From positions 62,001 to 126,000 of the forward strand of contig NZ_JAKVTG010000006.1 of the NCBI RefSeq assembly GCF_022489025.1: 64,000 bases of DNA. The letters run 5' to 3'. The notes beneath the pieces were generated by a model. It had not been told where the DNA came from and did no database searches. It saw nothing but the letters and a program-made list of their open reading frames with translations. The position numbers and the translations under genes are program-made. This document shows positions 48,548-58,408 of the stretch, piece after piece. The first letter of the stretch is position 1, and every line of letters begins with the position of its first letter. Source of the stretch: Planococcus halocryophilus (GTDB lineage Bacteria > Bacillota > Bacilli > Bacillales_A > Planococcaceae).

Positions 48548-50047
48548 ATGGATATACAACTCAGCAACATCCCTTCTTTTCCTATCATTTTACAATTTGG
48601 ACCAGAATATTCAACGTTCAGTTCAATCGAGTACAACTCCACGTTAGTTGTCCAAGATTGCGCTTTCTTTTGTGTGACCGGTGAAAATACCGATGGACAT
48701 TTGTATATCGGTGAAGCTATTGCTAACGGAGCAACAACAATTATCGGATCTAATAAGCTGTTATTGGCTGAGTTTGCTGAGAAGCATCCAGATCTTTCTT
48801 TTGCAGTCGTACCGAATGTCCGTGAAGCACTTGCTTACCTATCCGATTTCTTTTATAGTTCGCCTCAAAAAAAGTTGATCAAAGTGGGTGTTACAGGAAC
48901 CAACGGAAAAACTACGACAGCTACATATGTTTATAATTTGTTTAATCTTCTTGGAATCAGCTGTGGGTTTATCGGGACAACTGGGATTTTAAGAATGGAT
49001 GGCAAGATTCCCTTCTATAAAAGTACGCCTACCACTCCGATTTCATCTGACCTCCACAAAATATTTGCAAGGTTCGTAGAAGAAGGAGACCGTGCAGTAG
49101 CTATGGAGGTTTCTTCGATCGCTTTAGATCAAATGCGAGTAGAAGGAATTCGTTTTGATGTAGCGATTCACACGAATATTTCAGAAGAACATCTGGAATA
49201 TCATAAGATATTTGAGCATTACCTTCAGTCTAAATTAATGTTGTTCAAACAATCTAAAGCAGCGGTCGTCAATATAGATGATGAAGGCATGGCAAAAGAA
49301 ATATTAGAAGTTATCAGTTATCCTCATTTAACATACAGCAGTCGATCAGAGTCTGGTGCAGATTTAATTTGGACCGCCTGTGAGTCTTCTGATACAGGAT
49401 TGAAGTTTGATCTGTATTACCAAGGGGAACGTTGGCCAATTCATGTACCTCTTTTCGGTGAATACAATGCAGCCAATTTAACGGCAGCAATTGGTTCAGC
49501 TCTCTTGTCGGGTCAAGATATTAAAGCTATTTTAGCTGTCTTGCCAAAAATGTCTCAAGTCGAAGGGCGTTTTCAAGTAATTCAAGGTCCTGAAAACCGA
49601 AAAGTTATTTTGGATTATGCTCATACACCGGTTGCGTTATCAGCGGTCCTGCATGAAGTGAAAAAATTATCGCATAACCGATTGATTGCGTTGATTGCAG
49701 GAATTGGAATACGGGATTTCTCGAAAATGCCGAAAATGGCGAAAGCAGCAGAAGGAAAAGCGGATGTTCTTGTCGTAACTGTGGACCACCCCGGAGATAA
49801 TGAACCCAGCGTTGTCATTGATGCTGTGTTAAAAGGCTTTACAGTGCCTTACAAACAACAAGTCATCACAGCTAATTCAAGACGTGAAGCCGTTTTAGCA
49901 GCTTTACAGGAAAGTGGACCAGAAGATCTGATCTTGTTATCGAGTGGTTCAATCAACGGTGCGCAAATCGTCAAAGGAGAATATATTCCGCATTCTGACG
50001 AAGCAATTATTGAAGAGTTTTTCAGTAAGAGAGGCAATGATTTATAA
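48548..50047 (+). CDS. MurE-like Mur ligase outside a division/wall cluster
   Basis: A 499-residue Mur ligase with the full three-domain plan. The N-terminal UDP-binding part has [14 protein letters not shown], the ATP loop is [10 protein letters not shown] (about residue 114), [12 protein letters not shown] and [15 protein letters not shown] follow, and the C-terminal domain has LDYAHTP and [11 protein letters not shown]. Where MurE enzymes have DNPR (diaminopimelate) or DNPA (lysine), this protein has DHPG (about 412). It adds an amino acid to a UDP-MurNAc-peptide-like acceptor, but the amino acid cannot be assigned. Being alone near fumC, it may be a second MurE paralog or a specialised relative. 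Confidence 0.82.
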   Translation: MDIQLSNIPSFPIILQFGPEYSTFSSIEYNSTLVVQDCAFFCVTGENTDGHLYIGEAIANGATTIIGSNKLLLAEFAEKHPDLSFAVVPNVREALAYLSDFFYSSPQKKLIKVGVTGTNGKTTTATYVYNLFNLLGISCGFIGTTGILRMDGKIPFYKSTPTTPISSDLHKIFARFVEEGDRAVAMEVSSIALDQMRVEGIRFDVAIHTNISEEHLEYHKIFEHYLQSKLMLFKQSKAAVVNIDDEGMAKEILEVISYPHLTYSSRSESGADLIWTACESSDTGLKFDLYYQGERWPIHVPLFGEYNAANLTAAIGSALLSGQDIKAILAVLPKMSQVEGRFQVIQGPENRKVILDYAHTPVALSAVLHEVKKLSHNRLIALIAGIGIRDFSKMPKMAKAAEGKADVLVVTVDHPGDNEPSVVIDAVLKGFTVPYKQQVITANSRREAVLAALQESGPEDLILLSSGSINGAQIVKGEYIPHSDEAIIEEFFSKRGNDL

Positions 50048-50129
50048 CCACAAAAATCGCTTTTTGAGAGATGAATATGGTTATAATAGAAGAGAAGGTT
50101 ACTTATATATCAGAATTGGAGTGAATAGA

Positions 50130-51512
50130 ATGCAGTATCGTACAGAAAAAGACACCATCGGTGAAATTCAAGTTGAAGCAGATAAAATGTGGGGTGCTCA
50201 AACACAGCGCAGCTTGCAGAACTTTGAAATTGGTACAGAACGTATGCCGCACGAAGTTGTTATGGCGTTTGCCCAACTGAAAAAAGCGACGGCTAAAGCT
50301 AACCATAAACTTGGAAAATTGTCTGAAGCGAAGATGAAAGCTGTAGAAGTTGCTGCAAACGAAGTAATTGAAGGGAAATGGAACGACCATTTCCCATTAG
50401 TCGTATGGCAAACAGGAAGCGGTACTCAGTCTAATATGAACATGAACGAAGTTCTAGCGCGCCGCGGAAACGAAATCTTGGCAGAACAAAATTCTGACGA
50501 AAAACTTCATCCAAATGATGATGTGAACATGTCTCAAAGCTCTAACGATACGTACCCAACTGCAATGCACGTTGCGGGTGTTTTAGCAGTAACAGAAAAT
50601 CTTGTCCCAGCTGTTCAAAAGTTGAAAGCAACGTTAGATGAAAAAGCGACGAAATTTGACGAAGTAATCAAAATCGGACGCACTCATTTACAAGATGCAA
50701 CACCATTAACACTAGGACAAGAAATTAGTGGCTGGAGACATATGCTTGAGAAGAGCGAGCGCATGATCCGTGAAAGCGTTGAGTATATGCGCGAATTAGC
50801 AATCGGCGGTACGGCAGTAGGAACAGGCATCAATGCTGATCCAACTTTTGGTCCTTCAGTTGCTGAATTCATTAGCGAAGCTGTAGGTACTAATTTCACT
50901 TCTGCAGAAAACAAATTCCATGCACTAACAAGCCACGACGAAATGGTTTACACGCACGGTGCGATCAAAGCATTAGCTGCAGACGCAATGAAAATTGCCA
51001 ACGACGTACGTTGGTTAGCAAGTGGTCCACGTAGCGGAATCGGCGAAATTACTATTCCTGCAAACGAGCCAGGAAGTTCGATTATGCCAGGTAAAGTAAA
51101 TCCGACGCAAAGCGAAGCATTGACGATGGTTGCAGCTCAAGTAATGGGTAATGATGCAACAATCGGCTTTTCTGCAAGCCAAGGGAACTTTGAATTGAAC
51201 GTTTTCAAACCTGTTATTGCGTATAACTTCCTTCAATCTGTCCGCCTGATGACAGATAGCCTGAATAGCTTTAACGATCATTGTGCAATTGGTATCGAGG
51301 CAAACCTTGATATTATTCAAAATCATGTTAGCAATTCGTTGATGTTGGTTACAGCATTGAACCCGCATATTGGTTATGAAAATGCAGCAGCGATTGCGAA
51401 GCAAGCGCACAAAGATGGTACAACCTTAAAAGAATCAGCTGTAAACAGTGGTCATTTGACGGCTGACCAGTTTGACGAGTGGGTTAAACCAGAAAACATG
51501 GTAGGAAAATAA
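50130..51512 (+). CDS. fumC: Fumarate hydratase, class II
   Basis: A 460-residue aspartase/fumarase superfamily enzyme. It shows [21 protein letters not shown] (about 98-118), [16 protein letters not shown] with the catalytic histidine region, and the signature [16 protein letters not shown] (about 317-332) with the catalytic serine loop. It interconverts fumarate and malate in the TCA cycle, needs no iron-sulphur cluster and forms a tetramer. The frame is open further upstream into the preceding gene, but GGAG before ATG 50130 gives the family start [15 protein letters not shown]. It is a single gene with a strong terminator. Confidence 0.97.
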   Translation: MQYRTEKDTIGEIQVEADKMWGAQTQRSLQNFEIGTERMPHEVVMAFAQLKKATAKANHKLGKLSEAKMKAVEVAANEVIEGKWNDHFPLVVWQTGSGTQSNMNMNEVLARRGNEILAEQNSDEKLHPNDDVNMSQSSNDTYPTAMHVAGVLAVTENLVPAVQKLKATLDEKATKFDEVIKIGRTHLQDATPLTLGQEISGWRHMLEKSERMIRESVEYMRELAIGGTAVGTGINADPTFGPSVAEFISEAVGTNFTSAENKFHALTSHDEMVYTHGAIKALAADAMKIANDVRWLASGPRSGIGEITIPANEPGSSIMPGKVNPTQSEALTMVAAQVMGNDATIGFSASQGNFELNVFKPVIAYNFLQSVRLMTDSLNSFNDHCAIGIEANLDIIQNHVSNSLMLVTALNPHIGYENAAAIAKQAHKDGTTLKESAVNSGHLTADQFDEWVKPENMVGK

Positions 51513-51530
51513 CAAAAAGCAACCGAGTTG

Positions 51531-51567
51531 AAACCCCTCTTCCTAGAAAAAGGAAGAGGGGTTTTTA
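51531..51567. terminator. Rho-independent terminator of fumC
   Basis: Stem AACCCCTCTTCCT/AGGAAGAGGGGTT with a six-base loop and T-run. It may also act weakly on the convergent aldehyde dehydrogenase transcript. Confidence 0.9.
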
Positions 51568-51584
51568 TCTTAAAGTGCATATAT

Positions 51585-53033
51585 TCAGTTGTTGTTCTTG
51601 TATTGCATGTAGACGACTTGTGTGACGAGAAAATCTTCCATTCCATGTTTACCATCTGCACCGCCAAGTCCGGATTTTCTCATGCCAGCATGATAGCCTT
51701 GAACTGCTTCAAAGTTTTCTCGGTTCACATAAGTTTCACCAAACTTCATTTCGTTCACCACTTGCATCGCTTCGTTTAAATCGGTTGTATAAACAGAAGA
51801 CGATAAGCCAAATTCCGTGTCATTGGCTTTTTCAATTGCTTCCTGCAATGTGCTGTACGTTGTGATTGGTAAGACAGGACCAAAAATCTCATCGCGAATA
51901 ATAGTTGAATCGTGCTCTACGTTTGTAAGGATAGTTGGTTTGTAGAAAAAGCCAGATTGACTGCTGTCACGTTCACCACCAATGGCAACAGTAGCTCCTT
52001 CTGCAATCGCTGCTTCGACCATGTTGTGTACAGTGTCGAGTCGATCCTGACTAACGAGTGGACCTACATCGGCTTGTTTGTTTAGACGCGGATTTTCCAT
52101 CACTTTCGATTCGAAAATAGCGATGAGCTTGCTTGTAAATGCATCTGCTACACTGTCGTGGACATAGACGCGTTCCGCATTTGTACAGGCTTGCCCGTTA
52201 TTTGCTAATCGAGAAGTAGCAATGGCTCTAGCTGCTAAGTCAAGATCTGCATTTTGAGTAACAATCGCCGGGGCCTTACCACCCAATTCCAAATTGACTT
52301 TTGTAATATTTTTCGCAGCAGCCTCCATCACTTTTGTACCTGCTGGAACGCTACCCGTTAAGGTAACCATCTGTACTTTTTCGTGTGATGCAAGAGCATT
52401 GCCGATTTCAGAGCCAGTTCCGTTTACAACATTATAGACCCCCGCTGGAATCTCGCTCATATCATGGATGATTTTAGTGAATTCCATGGCAGTATTTGGT
52501 GTCTGCTGGCTTGGTTTGATAACAATCGTACAGCCTGTAACTAGAGCTGTTGCTACTTTTCTAGCAAGGATAAAGACTGGGAAATTCCATGGAATAATAC
52601 CAGCTACGACACCGATAGGTTTTTTATAAACAAAAATATTTTCGTTTGTTCGGTCGCTTGGTAAAATTTCACCTTCGATACGTCTTGCCCATTCAGACAT
52701 GTAGTGAAAATAATCTATGGCAAGATCGATTTCTCCGCTAGCCAATTCGTAGCTTTTCCCCTGTTCTTCCTGCAATAGGTCGATAAAGGTATCACGTTTT
52801 TCAGCAATTTTGTCACCAAGCTTGCGAACGATTTTACCACGCTCGATATTAGGTGTGAGCTCCCAAGCTTTTTGTGCTTGGAATGCAGCTTCTACTGCTC
52901 GGTCAACGTCGTCTTTCGTGCCTTTAGGGATTTGTGAAATAGTTTCTTCAGTTGAAGGATTGATGATGTCGATCCACTCGGTACCTGCAGAATCTGTGTA
53001 CTCGCCGTTTATATATAGTTTATGCTGTTGCAT
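51585..53033 (-). CDS. NAD(P)+-dependent aldehyde dehydrogenase
   Basis: A 482-residue ALDH superfamily enzyme. The cofactor site is IIPWNFPVFILARKVATAL (about 150-168), the general-base glutamate lies in NLELGGKAPAIV (about 253), the catalytic cysteine in NNGQACTNAERVYV (about 286), and EIFGPVLPI follows near 385. The closest broad group is AldA/lactaldehyde-glycolaldehyde or succinate-semialdehyde type; the substrate is not decided. Only the ATG at 53033, after AAAGGAGGC, fits. It converges on fumC. Confidence 0.94.
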   Translation of the reverse strand: MQQHKLYINGEYTDSAGTEWIDIINPSTEETISQIPKGTKDDVDRAVEAAFQAQKAWELTPNIERGKIVRKLGDKIAEKRDTFIDLLQEEQGKSYELASGEIDLAIDYFHYMSEWARRIEGEILPSDRTNENIFVYKKPIGVVAGIIPWNFPVFILARKVATALVTGCTIVIKPSQQTPNTAMEFTKIIHDMSEIPAGVYNVVNGTGSEIGNALASHEKVQMVTLTGSVPAGTKVMEAAAKNITKVNLELGGKAPAIVTQNADLDLAARAIATSRLANNGQACTNAERVYVHDSVADAFTSKLIAIFESKVMENPRLNKQADVGPLVSQDRLDTVHNMVEAAIAEGATVAIGGERDSSQSGFFYKPTILTNVEHDSTIIRDEIFGPVLPITTYSTLQEAIEKANDTEFGLSSSVYTTDLNEAMQVVNEMKFGETYVNRENFEAVQGYHAGMRKSGLGGADGKHGMEDFLVTQVVYMQYKNNN

Positions 53034-53253
53034 GTATATGCCTCCTTTGTCTTTACTAAAGTTTCCCCTATGCTTTAGTGTATTAAACAGTAAACGCGAC
53101 AACAATTACATATTCACAAAGAGAGGACGACAACTTTAATGCTTAAAGCAGCATGTTGAACACCTTGAATACTTCAAAATGACGCCGTGTAAAAGGGTTT
53201 TGATCCAGTAATGGCGAACTAGTTACATTAACAGCAAAATAAAGAGGTGTATG

Positions 53254-53916
53254 ATGCAAAAATCATTTGTTATGTCATGGAGTGGCGGAAAAGATTCAGC
53301 ACTCGCTTATTACCGAGCAGTAGTAGAAGGCCATGTGCCACTAACGTTATTTACAATGTTTGAAGAAGACGGTACGAAATCACGATCACATGGTTTGCCC
53401 ATCGAAGTGATGGAAGCGCAAGCTGAACGGATGGGCTTGCCTTTAATCATTGGAAAAGCTAGTTGGTCGGGGTATGAAAAAGAATTTATCGAGCAGCTAA
53501 AAAAATTTAAAGCGCAAGGAATCGATATGGGTGTGTATGGGGATATCGATTTGCAAGATCATTTAGACTGGGTCGAAAAGGTTAGCGCTGAAGCAGGGAT
53601 CGGCGTCCTTCATCCGCTTTGGCAAGAACCACGCAAATCATTATTAAAAGAGTTAATCGAAGAAGGATTTAAGTCGGTTATTACGGTTGTGGATACAAGC
53701 CGACTAGACGAGCACTTTTTAGGGCGTGAGTTTACACATGAGTTAATCGATGAGCTGGAAGCGGCAGGTGTTGACGCATGTGGTGAAAAAGGGGAATTCC
53801 ATACGATCATCGTCGACGGTCCTATCTTTGTAGAACCAGTTCCTGTTCAATTTGGTGAAAAAAACTACGTTGGAAATTACGCGATATTGGAAGTGAAACT
53901 TCATTCAGAGGAGTGA
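53254..53916 (+). CDS. Dph6-type ATP pyrophosphatase (diphthine-ammonia ligase family)
   Basis: A 220-residue protein of the adenine-nucleotide alpha-hydrolase fold. The PP-loop is SWSGGKDSALAYYRAV (about residues 9-24), GDIDLQDHLDWVE comes mid-way, and CGEKGEFHTIIVDGPIF (about 178-194) is the family signature. Eukaryotic and archaeal members amidate diphthine on EF-2, but bacteria lack diphthamide, so the bacterial role is different and unknown; amidation or thiolation of another substrate is likely. ATG 53254 after AAGAGGTG is preferred to ATG 53251. The GNAT gene begins 6 bases after its stop. Confidence 0.9.
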   Translation: MQKSFVMSWSGGKDSALAYYRAVVEGHVPLTLFTMFEEDGTKSRSHGLPIEVMEAQAERMGLPLIIGKASWSGYEKEFIEQLKKFKAQGIDMGVYGDIDLQDHLDWVEKVSAEAGIGVLHPLWQEPRKSLLKELIEEGFKSVITVVDTSRLDEHFLGREFTHELIDELEAAGVDACGEKGEFHTIIVDGPIFVEPVPVQFGEKNYVGNYAILEVKLHSEE

Positions 53917-53922
53917 TTGTGG

Positions 53923-54918
53923 ATGATTCGAATTATGGGGATGGAAGAAAAGCATATTCGGCAAATGGCTGTATTGCTAGCAAAGAGGCACGAACGCGAA
54001 CGGAAAATCTTTAACTTTCTACCTGAAAGATTTGAAGAAATTGATGACGCAGAAGAAGTATTGCGAAATGTATTAAAACGTCCTTATATTAATGGCATTG
54101 TAGCGGTTAGAGAAATTGATGTTATTGGTTATTTGCTGTATGAATTCAAGGAAGACGCCAGACACGGGCGTTATGTTTGGATGGACTATGAATCAATCGC
54201 CATTAGTGAGCACGAACATCCGCGACTATTAAGACTGCTATATGCAAATGCGGGCGCTGAATGGATTAAGCATGGCTATTTCCAACACATGTTGATGGCA
54301 CCTCTCGGCGACGAAAAAGTCATTGACCAATGGCTAGATCAGTCATTTGCGTTTGACCAAAAATATGGAATTCTTTCACTGAATGATTTTGAGCCTAAAA
54401 ACGGCACTGTTCCGAAGTTGGAGTTTCGTAAAGGCAGTAAAGAAGATTCTCCTCTATTAAAGAAAATGGCTATGTGGAATAGCATTCATCAGTCAACAGC
54501 GCCGTCTTGGCTACCAATCACACGAGAAACGCTGGAAAACGTGAAAGAAAGCTATGAAGCGTTGGCGGAAGATCAAGCTGCTTATTTATGGTTAGCCGAC
54601 CAAGGCAATCGAATTGCTGGATTCCATGTGTATTTCCAAAAAGAAGAGCGTTTAAGTTTAGTGATTCCGGAGAAATGTGTAGAACTTCCAGCAGCTTCGA
54701 CAAATCCAGAGCTTCGTGGGAGAGGCGTTGGGCGTGCATTAGCAAACCATTGTTTTGGAGAAATGAAAAATCAAGGCTTTGGCTATATTTATGCAGACTG
54801 GCGTACGGCAAATCAATTGGCCTCTTATTTCTGGCCGAAAATGGGCTTTCAACCAATTATGGTCCGAATGACAAGACAAGTTGACCCACGTATTGCCTGG
54901 GCACATGGAGAAGAGTAA
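53923..54918 (+). CDS. GNAT family protein with a C-terminal acetyltransferase domain
   Basis: A 331-residue protein. The C-terminal about 150 residues are a GNAT domain with NPELRGRGVGRALANHCFGEM (about 265-285), the acetyl-CoA motif RGRGVG, and ASYFWPKMGFQP as motif B. The N-terminal 160 residues may be a degenerate second GNAT domain. It is tightly coupled to the Dph6-type gene, hinting that the two act on a common small molecule or macromolecule. The start ATG 53923 follows AGAGGAG by about 10 bases; TTG 53917 is possible. Confidence 0.86.
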   Translation: MIRIMGMEEKHIRQMAVLLAKRHERERKIFNFLPERFEEIDDAEEVLRNVLKRPYINGIVAVREIDVIGYLLYEFKEDARHGRYVWMDYESIAISEHEHPRLLRLLYANAGAEWIKHGYFQHMLMAPLGDEKVIDQWLDQSFAFDQKYGILSLNDFEPKNGTVPKLEFRKGSKEDSPLLKKMAMWNSIHQSTAPSWLPITRETLENVKESYEALAEDQAAYLWLADQGNRIAGFHVYFQKEERLSLVIPEKCVELPAASTNPELRGRGVGRALANHCFGEMKNQGFGYIYADWRTANQLASYFWPKMGFQPIMVRMTRQVDPRIAWAHGEE

Positions 54919-54954
54919 AGAAGAGCTTATAAAAAAACAAATATAACCAATAGC

Positions 54955-55000
54955 AAAAGCCGACAAATTCTCCATCTAGAGAATTTGTCGGCTTCTTTTA
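54955..55000. terminator. Bidirectional rho-independent terminator
   Basis: Perfect 16-bp stem AAGCCGACAAATTCTC/GAGAATTTGTCGGCTT with a six-base loop, between the GNAT gene (+) and the lipoprotein gene (-). Confidence 0.92.
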
Positions 55001-55558
55001 ATGCGTTACTTTAAAATCAATAAGCGCATTGAGATTGTAGAAAACTTTAGAACCATCCGTGGTTTCAATGAAAAAATCTGCATATCCGGACACTTTATAA
55101 TAACCGTAAGGAAAATTATTGGCTGAGACATCTTGCACAAACTCGATATAAGCGTCATCATCTTCACTACTGTAGCCACCACTGCCTGAATAGTATTCTT
55201 TTAAGGGTTCTCCTTTAGTTAATACGGTAATCAGTAATGGTTCATTCATAGCATATTCTACCGAATAATTTCTTGTTTCTTCGTAAATAGGGAAATAAAA
55301 AGGGGAAGCGGCGTGGGAAATTTCAATGCTTTCCAAATCGCCGGTATATTCCAACTCAGCATAAACTGCTACGTTGTCTCCTTCCGTATACTGTTGTTTT
55401 TCTGTTACTAAACGATAAGTAAAGTCGGCTTTTGTTGTTTCGGCGTTTGGACTCGTTACATGAAAGTCGGTTAAATTGTCTTGTGGAGTAGGAGTGATTC
55501 CGCAAGCGGATTGCAATAAAACCACACCAATAACTCCTGCAGTCGTCAAGATTTTCAT
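54998..55558 (-). CDS. Hypothetical lipoprotein
   Basis: A 186-residue protein with a lipoprotein signal peptide and lipobox QSACG (Cys about 19). The mature part has beta-rich segments: FTYRLVTEKQQYTEGDNVAVYAELEY suggests an immunoglobulin-like strand pair, as in BsuPI-type or other extracellular Ig-like domains. The frame extends upstream, but GGAGGC lies 8 bases before ATG 55558. It lies 59 bases downstream of the CwlK-like gene on the same strand without a terminator, so they likely form an envelope operon. Function unknown. Confidence 0.8.
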   Translation of the reverse strand: MKILTTAGVIGVVLLQSACGITPTPQDNLTDFHVTSPNAETTKADFTYRLVTEKQQYTEGDNVAVYAELEYTGDLESIEISHAASPFYFPIYEETRNYSVEYAMNEPLLITVLTKGEPLKEYYSGSGGYSSEDDDAYIEFVQDVSANNFPYGYYKVSGYADFFIETTDGSKVFYNLNALIDFKVTH

Positions 55559-55617
55559 GACGGTTGTGCCTCCTTTACACATCAGACGAAACAAAGGACA
55601 TATCCGTTACAAAAGGT

Positions 55618-56178
55618 TTACTCGATCTTATCTTCAGGACGCCATCCTTGCTGTAAATCACGAATCGACAAGCCAAAAGTCATTTCAAGGTGAGGATAGT
55701 CTTTAAAGCGTTGCCAATCTCCTCCCCAGTCAAATCCTAGTTTTTTGCCAATAGCTGCTACTTCAAACCAATCACTTTTACCGTTACCATTGTCGTCTCG
55801 CTCTATATCCCAAACTACAGAGCCATCATCTAGTCGCAACGCGTAGTCAATGGCTAAACCATAATTGTGATAAGATTCTCCAGCTTCTGCATAAGTGACG
55901 ATAGCACCAGGCATGTTGCGCCCTTGATTGTGCAATCCTTGTTGTTCTTCGGGTGAACGATAGCCATCCGTTATTAAAATATTAATGCCCAATTCAGCGG
56001 CTTCGTTGACAAGTAAATCACGCTTTTCTTCTACAATGGGATGCAGTCCAGAAGGCAAAGGGCGATTCGCCAAATCTTCACGAAACGCCAGTTCATTTTC
56101 TATCCATATAAATAAAAAAACGCCAATAACCAGTAGGAAGACAATGGAAAAAGCGGTTTTTATGTTTTTCAAAATCAT
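55618..56178 (-). CDS. M15-family peptidoglycan peptidase (CwlK/VanY-like)
   Basis: A 186-residue membrane-anchored or secreted peptidase. The N-terminal hydrophobic helix is AFSIVFLLVIGVFLFIWI (about 9-26). The catalytic domain has ITDGYRSPEEQQGLHNQGR, the zinc-site motif SYHNYGLAIDYAL (about 110) with its His and Asp, and HLEM near 165 with the second histidine. These fit L-Ala-D-Glu endopeptidases such as CwlK, or D,D-carboxypeptidases. It cuts peptide stems in the cell wall. It is the first gene of a probable two-gene minus-strand operon with the lipoprotein gene. Confidence 0.9.
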   Translation of the reverse strand: MILKNIKTAFSIVFLLVIGVFLFIWIENELAFREDLANRPLPSGLHPIVEEKRDLLVNEAAELGINILITDGYRSPEEQQGLHNQGRNMPGAIVTYAEAGESYHNYGLAIDYALRLDDGSVVWDIERDDNGNGKSDWFEVAAIGKKLGFDWGGDWQRFKDYPHLEMTFGLSIRDLQQGWRPEDKIE

Positions 56179-56278
56179 TCACCTCTATTGGTTCTATTGT
56201 AGCAAAAATCACGAAAAGAGTATCGTGGTGAAGAATTTGGTAGGATAGAAGAAACAAGCAGAGAGGAGATACACATGA

Positions 56279-57010
56279 ATGGTTATTGAGTTAATGAAAG
56301 CACACGCTTCTGTCCGAGATTATAAAGAAAAACAATTAACGCGAGAGGAAGTTAGTGAACTAATAGAAGCAGCACAACACGCTGCCACATCACATTTTGT
56401 CCAAGCGTATTCAATCGTTTGGGTAACAGATCCAGAGAAACGCAAAAAATTAGGTGAACTATCTAAAAATGCGAAACAAATGGAAGGAGCGGGAGCGGTA
56501 TTCCTATTATGTGCAGATTATAATCGACTTCAGCACGCAGGAAAACTGCACGGACAAGACATTATCTTTGACCAAGCAGAAAATCTACTAGTTGCCGTGA
56601 CAGATGTTGGACTGTTAGCGCAAAACTTGGTGCTTGCGGCAGAATCTAAAGGCTACGGCATTTGTTATATCGGTGGTGTTCGGAATGATATGGCAGCAAT
56701 TAGCGAGCTAGTAGGTCTACCTGAAGGCGTCTTTCCTGTTTACGGGTTAACAATCGGTGTGCCTAATGAAGCTAATGGAGTGAAACCGCGTTTGCCGGTT
56801 GAAGCCATTTTGCATGAGAATGAATATGATGAAGCTAAATATGAAACAATATTGCCAGAATATGACCAGACCATTCAATCTTATTATGAGAGCCGTGGCT
56901 CCAATCAAAAGTCAGCTACGTGGACACAGCAAATGACGAGTTTCCTTAGCAAGCCTCATCGTAAAGATTTAAAAGAAGTATTGGCGAAAAAAGGCTTTCA
57001 CTTTAAATAA
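56279..57010 (+). CDS. NfsA/NfrA-type NADPH-dependent nitroreductase
   Basis: A 243-residue flavin reductase of the nitroreductase superfamily. The start IELMKAHASVRDYKEKQLTREEV holds the FMN-phosphate arginines; VGLLAQNLVLAAESKGYGICYIGGVRND (about 112-139) and FPVYGLTIGVPNE follow, as in NfsA/FRase I-type oxygen-insensitive nitroreductases. The substrate could be quinones, nitroaromatics or flavins. ATG 56279 is the only start in frame near the RBS. A better placed ATG at 56275 is out of frame and reads only four codons before TGA. Two redox or hydrolase genes follow closely. Confidence 0.9.
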   Translation: MVIELMKAHASVRDYKEKQLTREEVSELIEAAQHAATSHFVQAYSIVWVTDPEKRKKLGELSKNAKQMEGAGAVFLLCADYNRLQHAGKLHGQDIIFDQAENLLVAVTDVGLLAQNLVLAAESKGYGICYIGGVRNDMAAISELVGLPEGVFPVYGLTIGVPNEANGVKPRLPVEAILHENEYDEAKYETILPEYDQTIQSYYESRGSNQKSATWTQQMTSFLSKPHRKDLKEVLAKKGFHFK

Positions 57011-57046
57011 GTCGAGCTTTTAGCAGAAATAGGGGGAGGGAAAGTA

Positions 57047-57661
57047 ATGAAACTGGCGATATTTGGAGCGACAGGCCGCGTTGGAGAAGAAATTCTAAAA
57101 CGAGCATTAGCAGATGGTCATGATGTAAAGGCATTGGTTCGTTCAGAAAAACTAGAAGCGCACCCCAATTTGGAAGTTGTCATTGGAGATGTGCGAAATG
57201 CGGAAGACATTGAAAAAACAATCGCTGGCACGACAGCGGTTTTCAGTGCGATTGGCACAGACCGTACCACGACTTTGTCAGAGGCTGCTCCTTTAATCGT
57301 TAAGTCAATGGAGAAAAATAATATTCAACGAATCATTTCCATTGGAACTGCTGGAATTTTAAATAGCCGTCTGAGTCCTGGTCTTCTCCGCTATGAAGGT
57401 GGCGACTCAAAACGCAAAATGACGTTTGCTGCGGAAGAGCATGAAGCAGTATACCGCTTGTTTGAAAAAGCATCTCTTGACTGGACGGTTGTTTGTCCTA
57501 CATATTTGCCTGATGGTGAAGCGCGTGGTAACTACCGGACAGAGAAAGATTTTCTGCCTATAGAAGGAAAAGAAATCACAGTGGGTGATACCGCTGAGTT
57601 CGCTTATCATCAACTGGAATCGAAAGAATTTGTTCAAAGCCGTGTCGGTTTGGCTTATTAA
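57047..57661 (+). CDS. NAD(P)-binding SDR-like protein (atypical, NmrA/YwnB type)
   Basis: A 204-residue Rossmann-fold protein. The cofactor loop is IFGATGRVGEEILKRALADGHDV (residues about 4-26), then ALVRSEKL, VIGDVRNAEDIEKTI and SIGTAGILNS. The classical YxxxK pair is absent, as in NmrA-like and biliverdin-reductase-like members. It probably uses NAD(P)H to reduce a small substrate or sense redox state. GGGGGAGGG precedes the ATG. It sits between a nitroreductase and a hydrolase gene on the same strand, within 40 bases of each. Confidence 0.88.
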   Translation: MKLAIFGATGRVGEEILKRALADGHDVKALVRSEKLEAHPNLEVVIGDVRNAEDIEKTIAGTTAVFSAIGTDRTTTLSEAAPLIVKSMEKNNIQRIISIGTAGILNSRLSPGLLRYEGGDSKRKMTFAAEEHEAVYRLFEKASLDWTVVCPTYLPDGEARGNYRTEKDFLPIEGKEITVGDTAEFAYHQLESKEFVQSRVGLAY

Positions 57662-57685
57662 TATGCATAGCAAGCAGGTGATTCG

Positions 57686-58408
57686 ATGAAAAAATGGCTG
57701 TTCCGTATTGTTATGAGTATTTTAGTGCTAATAGTGACCGTCGTTGTTGGTTTTATCATTTATGCTCAGTTTGATTATGGACCGAGTTCTTTGTTAACAA
57801 AAAATGTAGATTTGACTGCAATTGAAAAAGATGAAGAAGGACTGTTTTTTCAACCGGAATCGCCAAACGGTAAAGGAATAATCCTTTATCAAGGGGCTAA
57901 AGTTGAAAAGGAAGCTTATGCTTATTTGGGTCAATCTTTGAGTGAACAAGGCTTTGTCGTATCGATTCCTCAATTGCCATTGAATTTTGGAATTCTCGGT
58001 GCTAGAACGGCAGATGACGTCATTGACGAACATACAGAAGTAGAAGAGTGGTTTGTTGGAGGTCATTCTTTAGGAGGAGTCGCCGCTTCTTTTTATGCAG
58101 AAGACCCATCCCAAAAACTTAAGGGACTGTATTTTTTAGGTTCGTATCCTGCGAGTGATTTTTCACAAAGCGATTTAGCGATGCTGTCGATTTATGGAGA
58201 ATTGGATGGCTTATCGAAAGTTCAAGACATTGAAGATAGTAAACAACTGTTTGCTGAAGATCGTTCTTTTGTAGAAATAGAAGGTGGCAATCACGCACAA
58301 TTTGGTTTATACGGTGACCAAAAAGGCGATAATTCAGCCGACATCACGCCAATTGAGCAACAAGACCAAGTGGTAGAAGCATTAACAAAGTGGATAAACA
58401 AAAACTGA
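57686..58408 (+). CDS. Membrane-anchored alpha/beta hydrolase
   Basis: A 240-residue hydrolase with one N-terminal membrane helix (IVMSILVLIVTVVVGFIIYAQF, about 8-29), so the catalytic part is outside the cell. The nucleophile elbow is GGHSLGG (serine about 130). The acid is likely in YGELDGL (about 173) and the histidine in GGNHAQFGLYG (about 202). An oxyanion-forming YQGAK precedes. Substrate unknown; dienelactone-hydrolase-like. It is the last of three same-strand genes and ends in a terminator. Confidence 0.88.
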   Translation: MKKWLFRIVMSILVLIVTVVVGFIIYAQFDYGPSSLLTKNVDLTAIEKDEEGLFFQPESPNGKGIILYQGAKVEKEAYAYLGQSLSEQGFVVSIPQLPLNFGILGARTADDVIDEHTEVEEWFVGGHSLGGVAASFYAEDPSQKLKGLYFLGSYPASDFSQSDLAMLSIYGELDGLSKVQDIEDSKQLFAEDRSFVEIEGGNHAQFGLYGDQKGDNSADITPIEQQDQVVEALTKWINKN

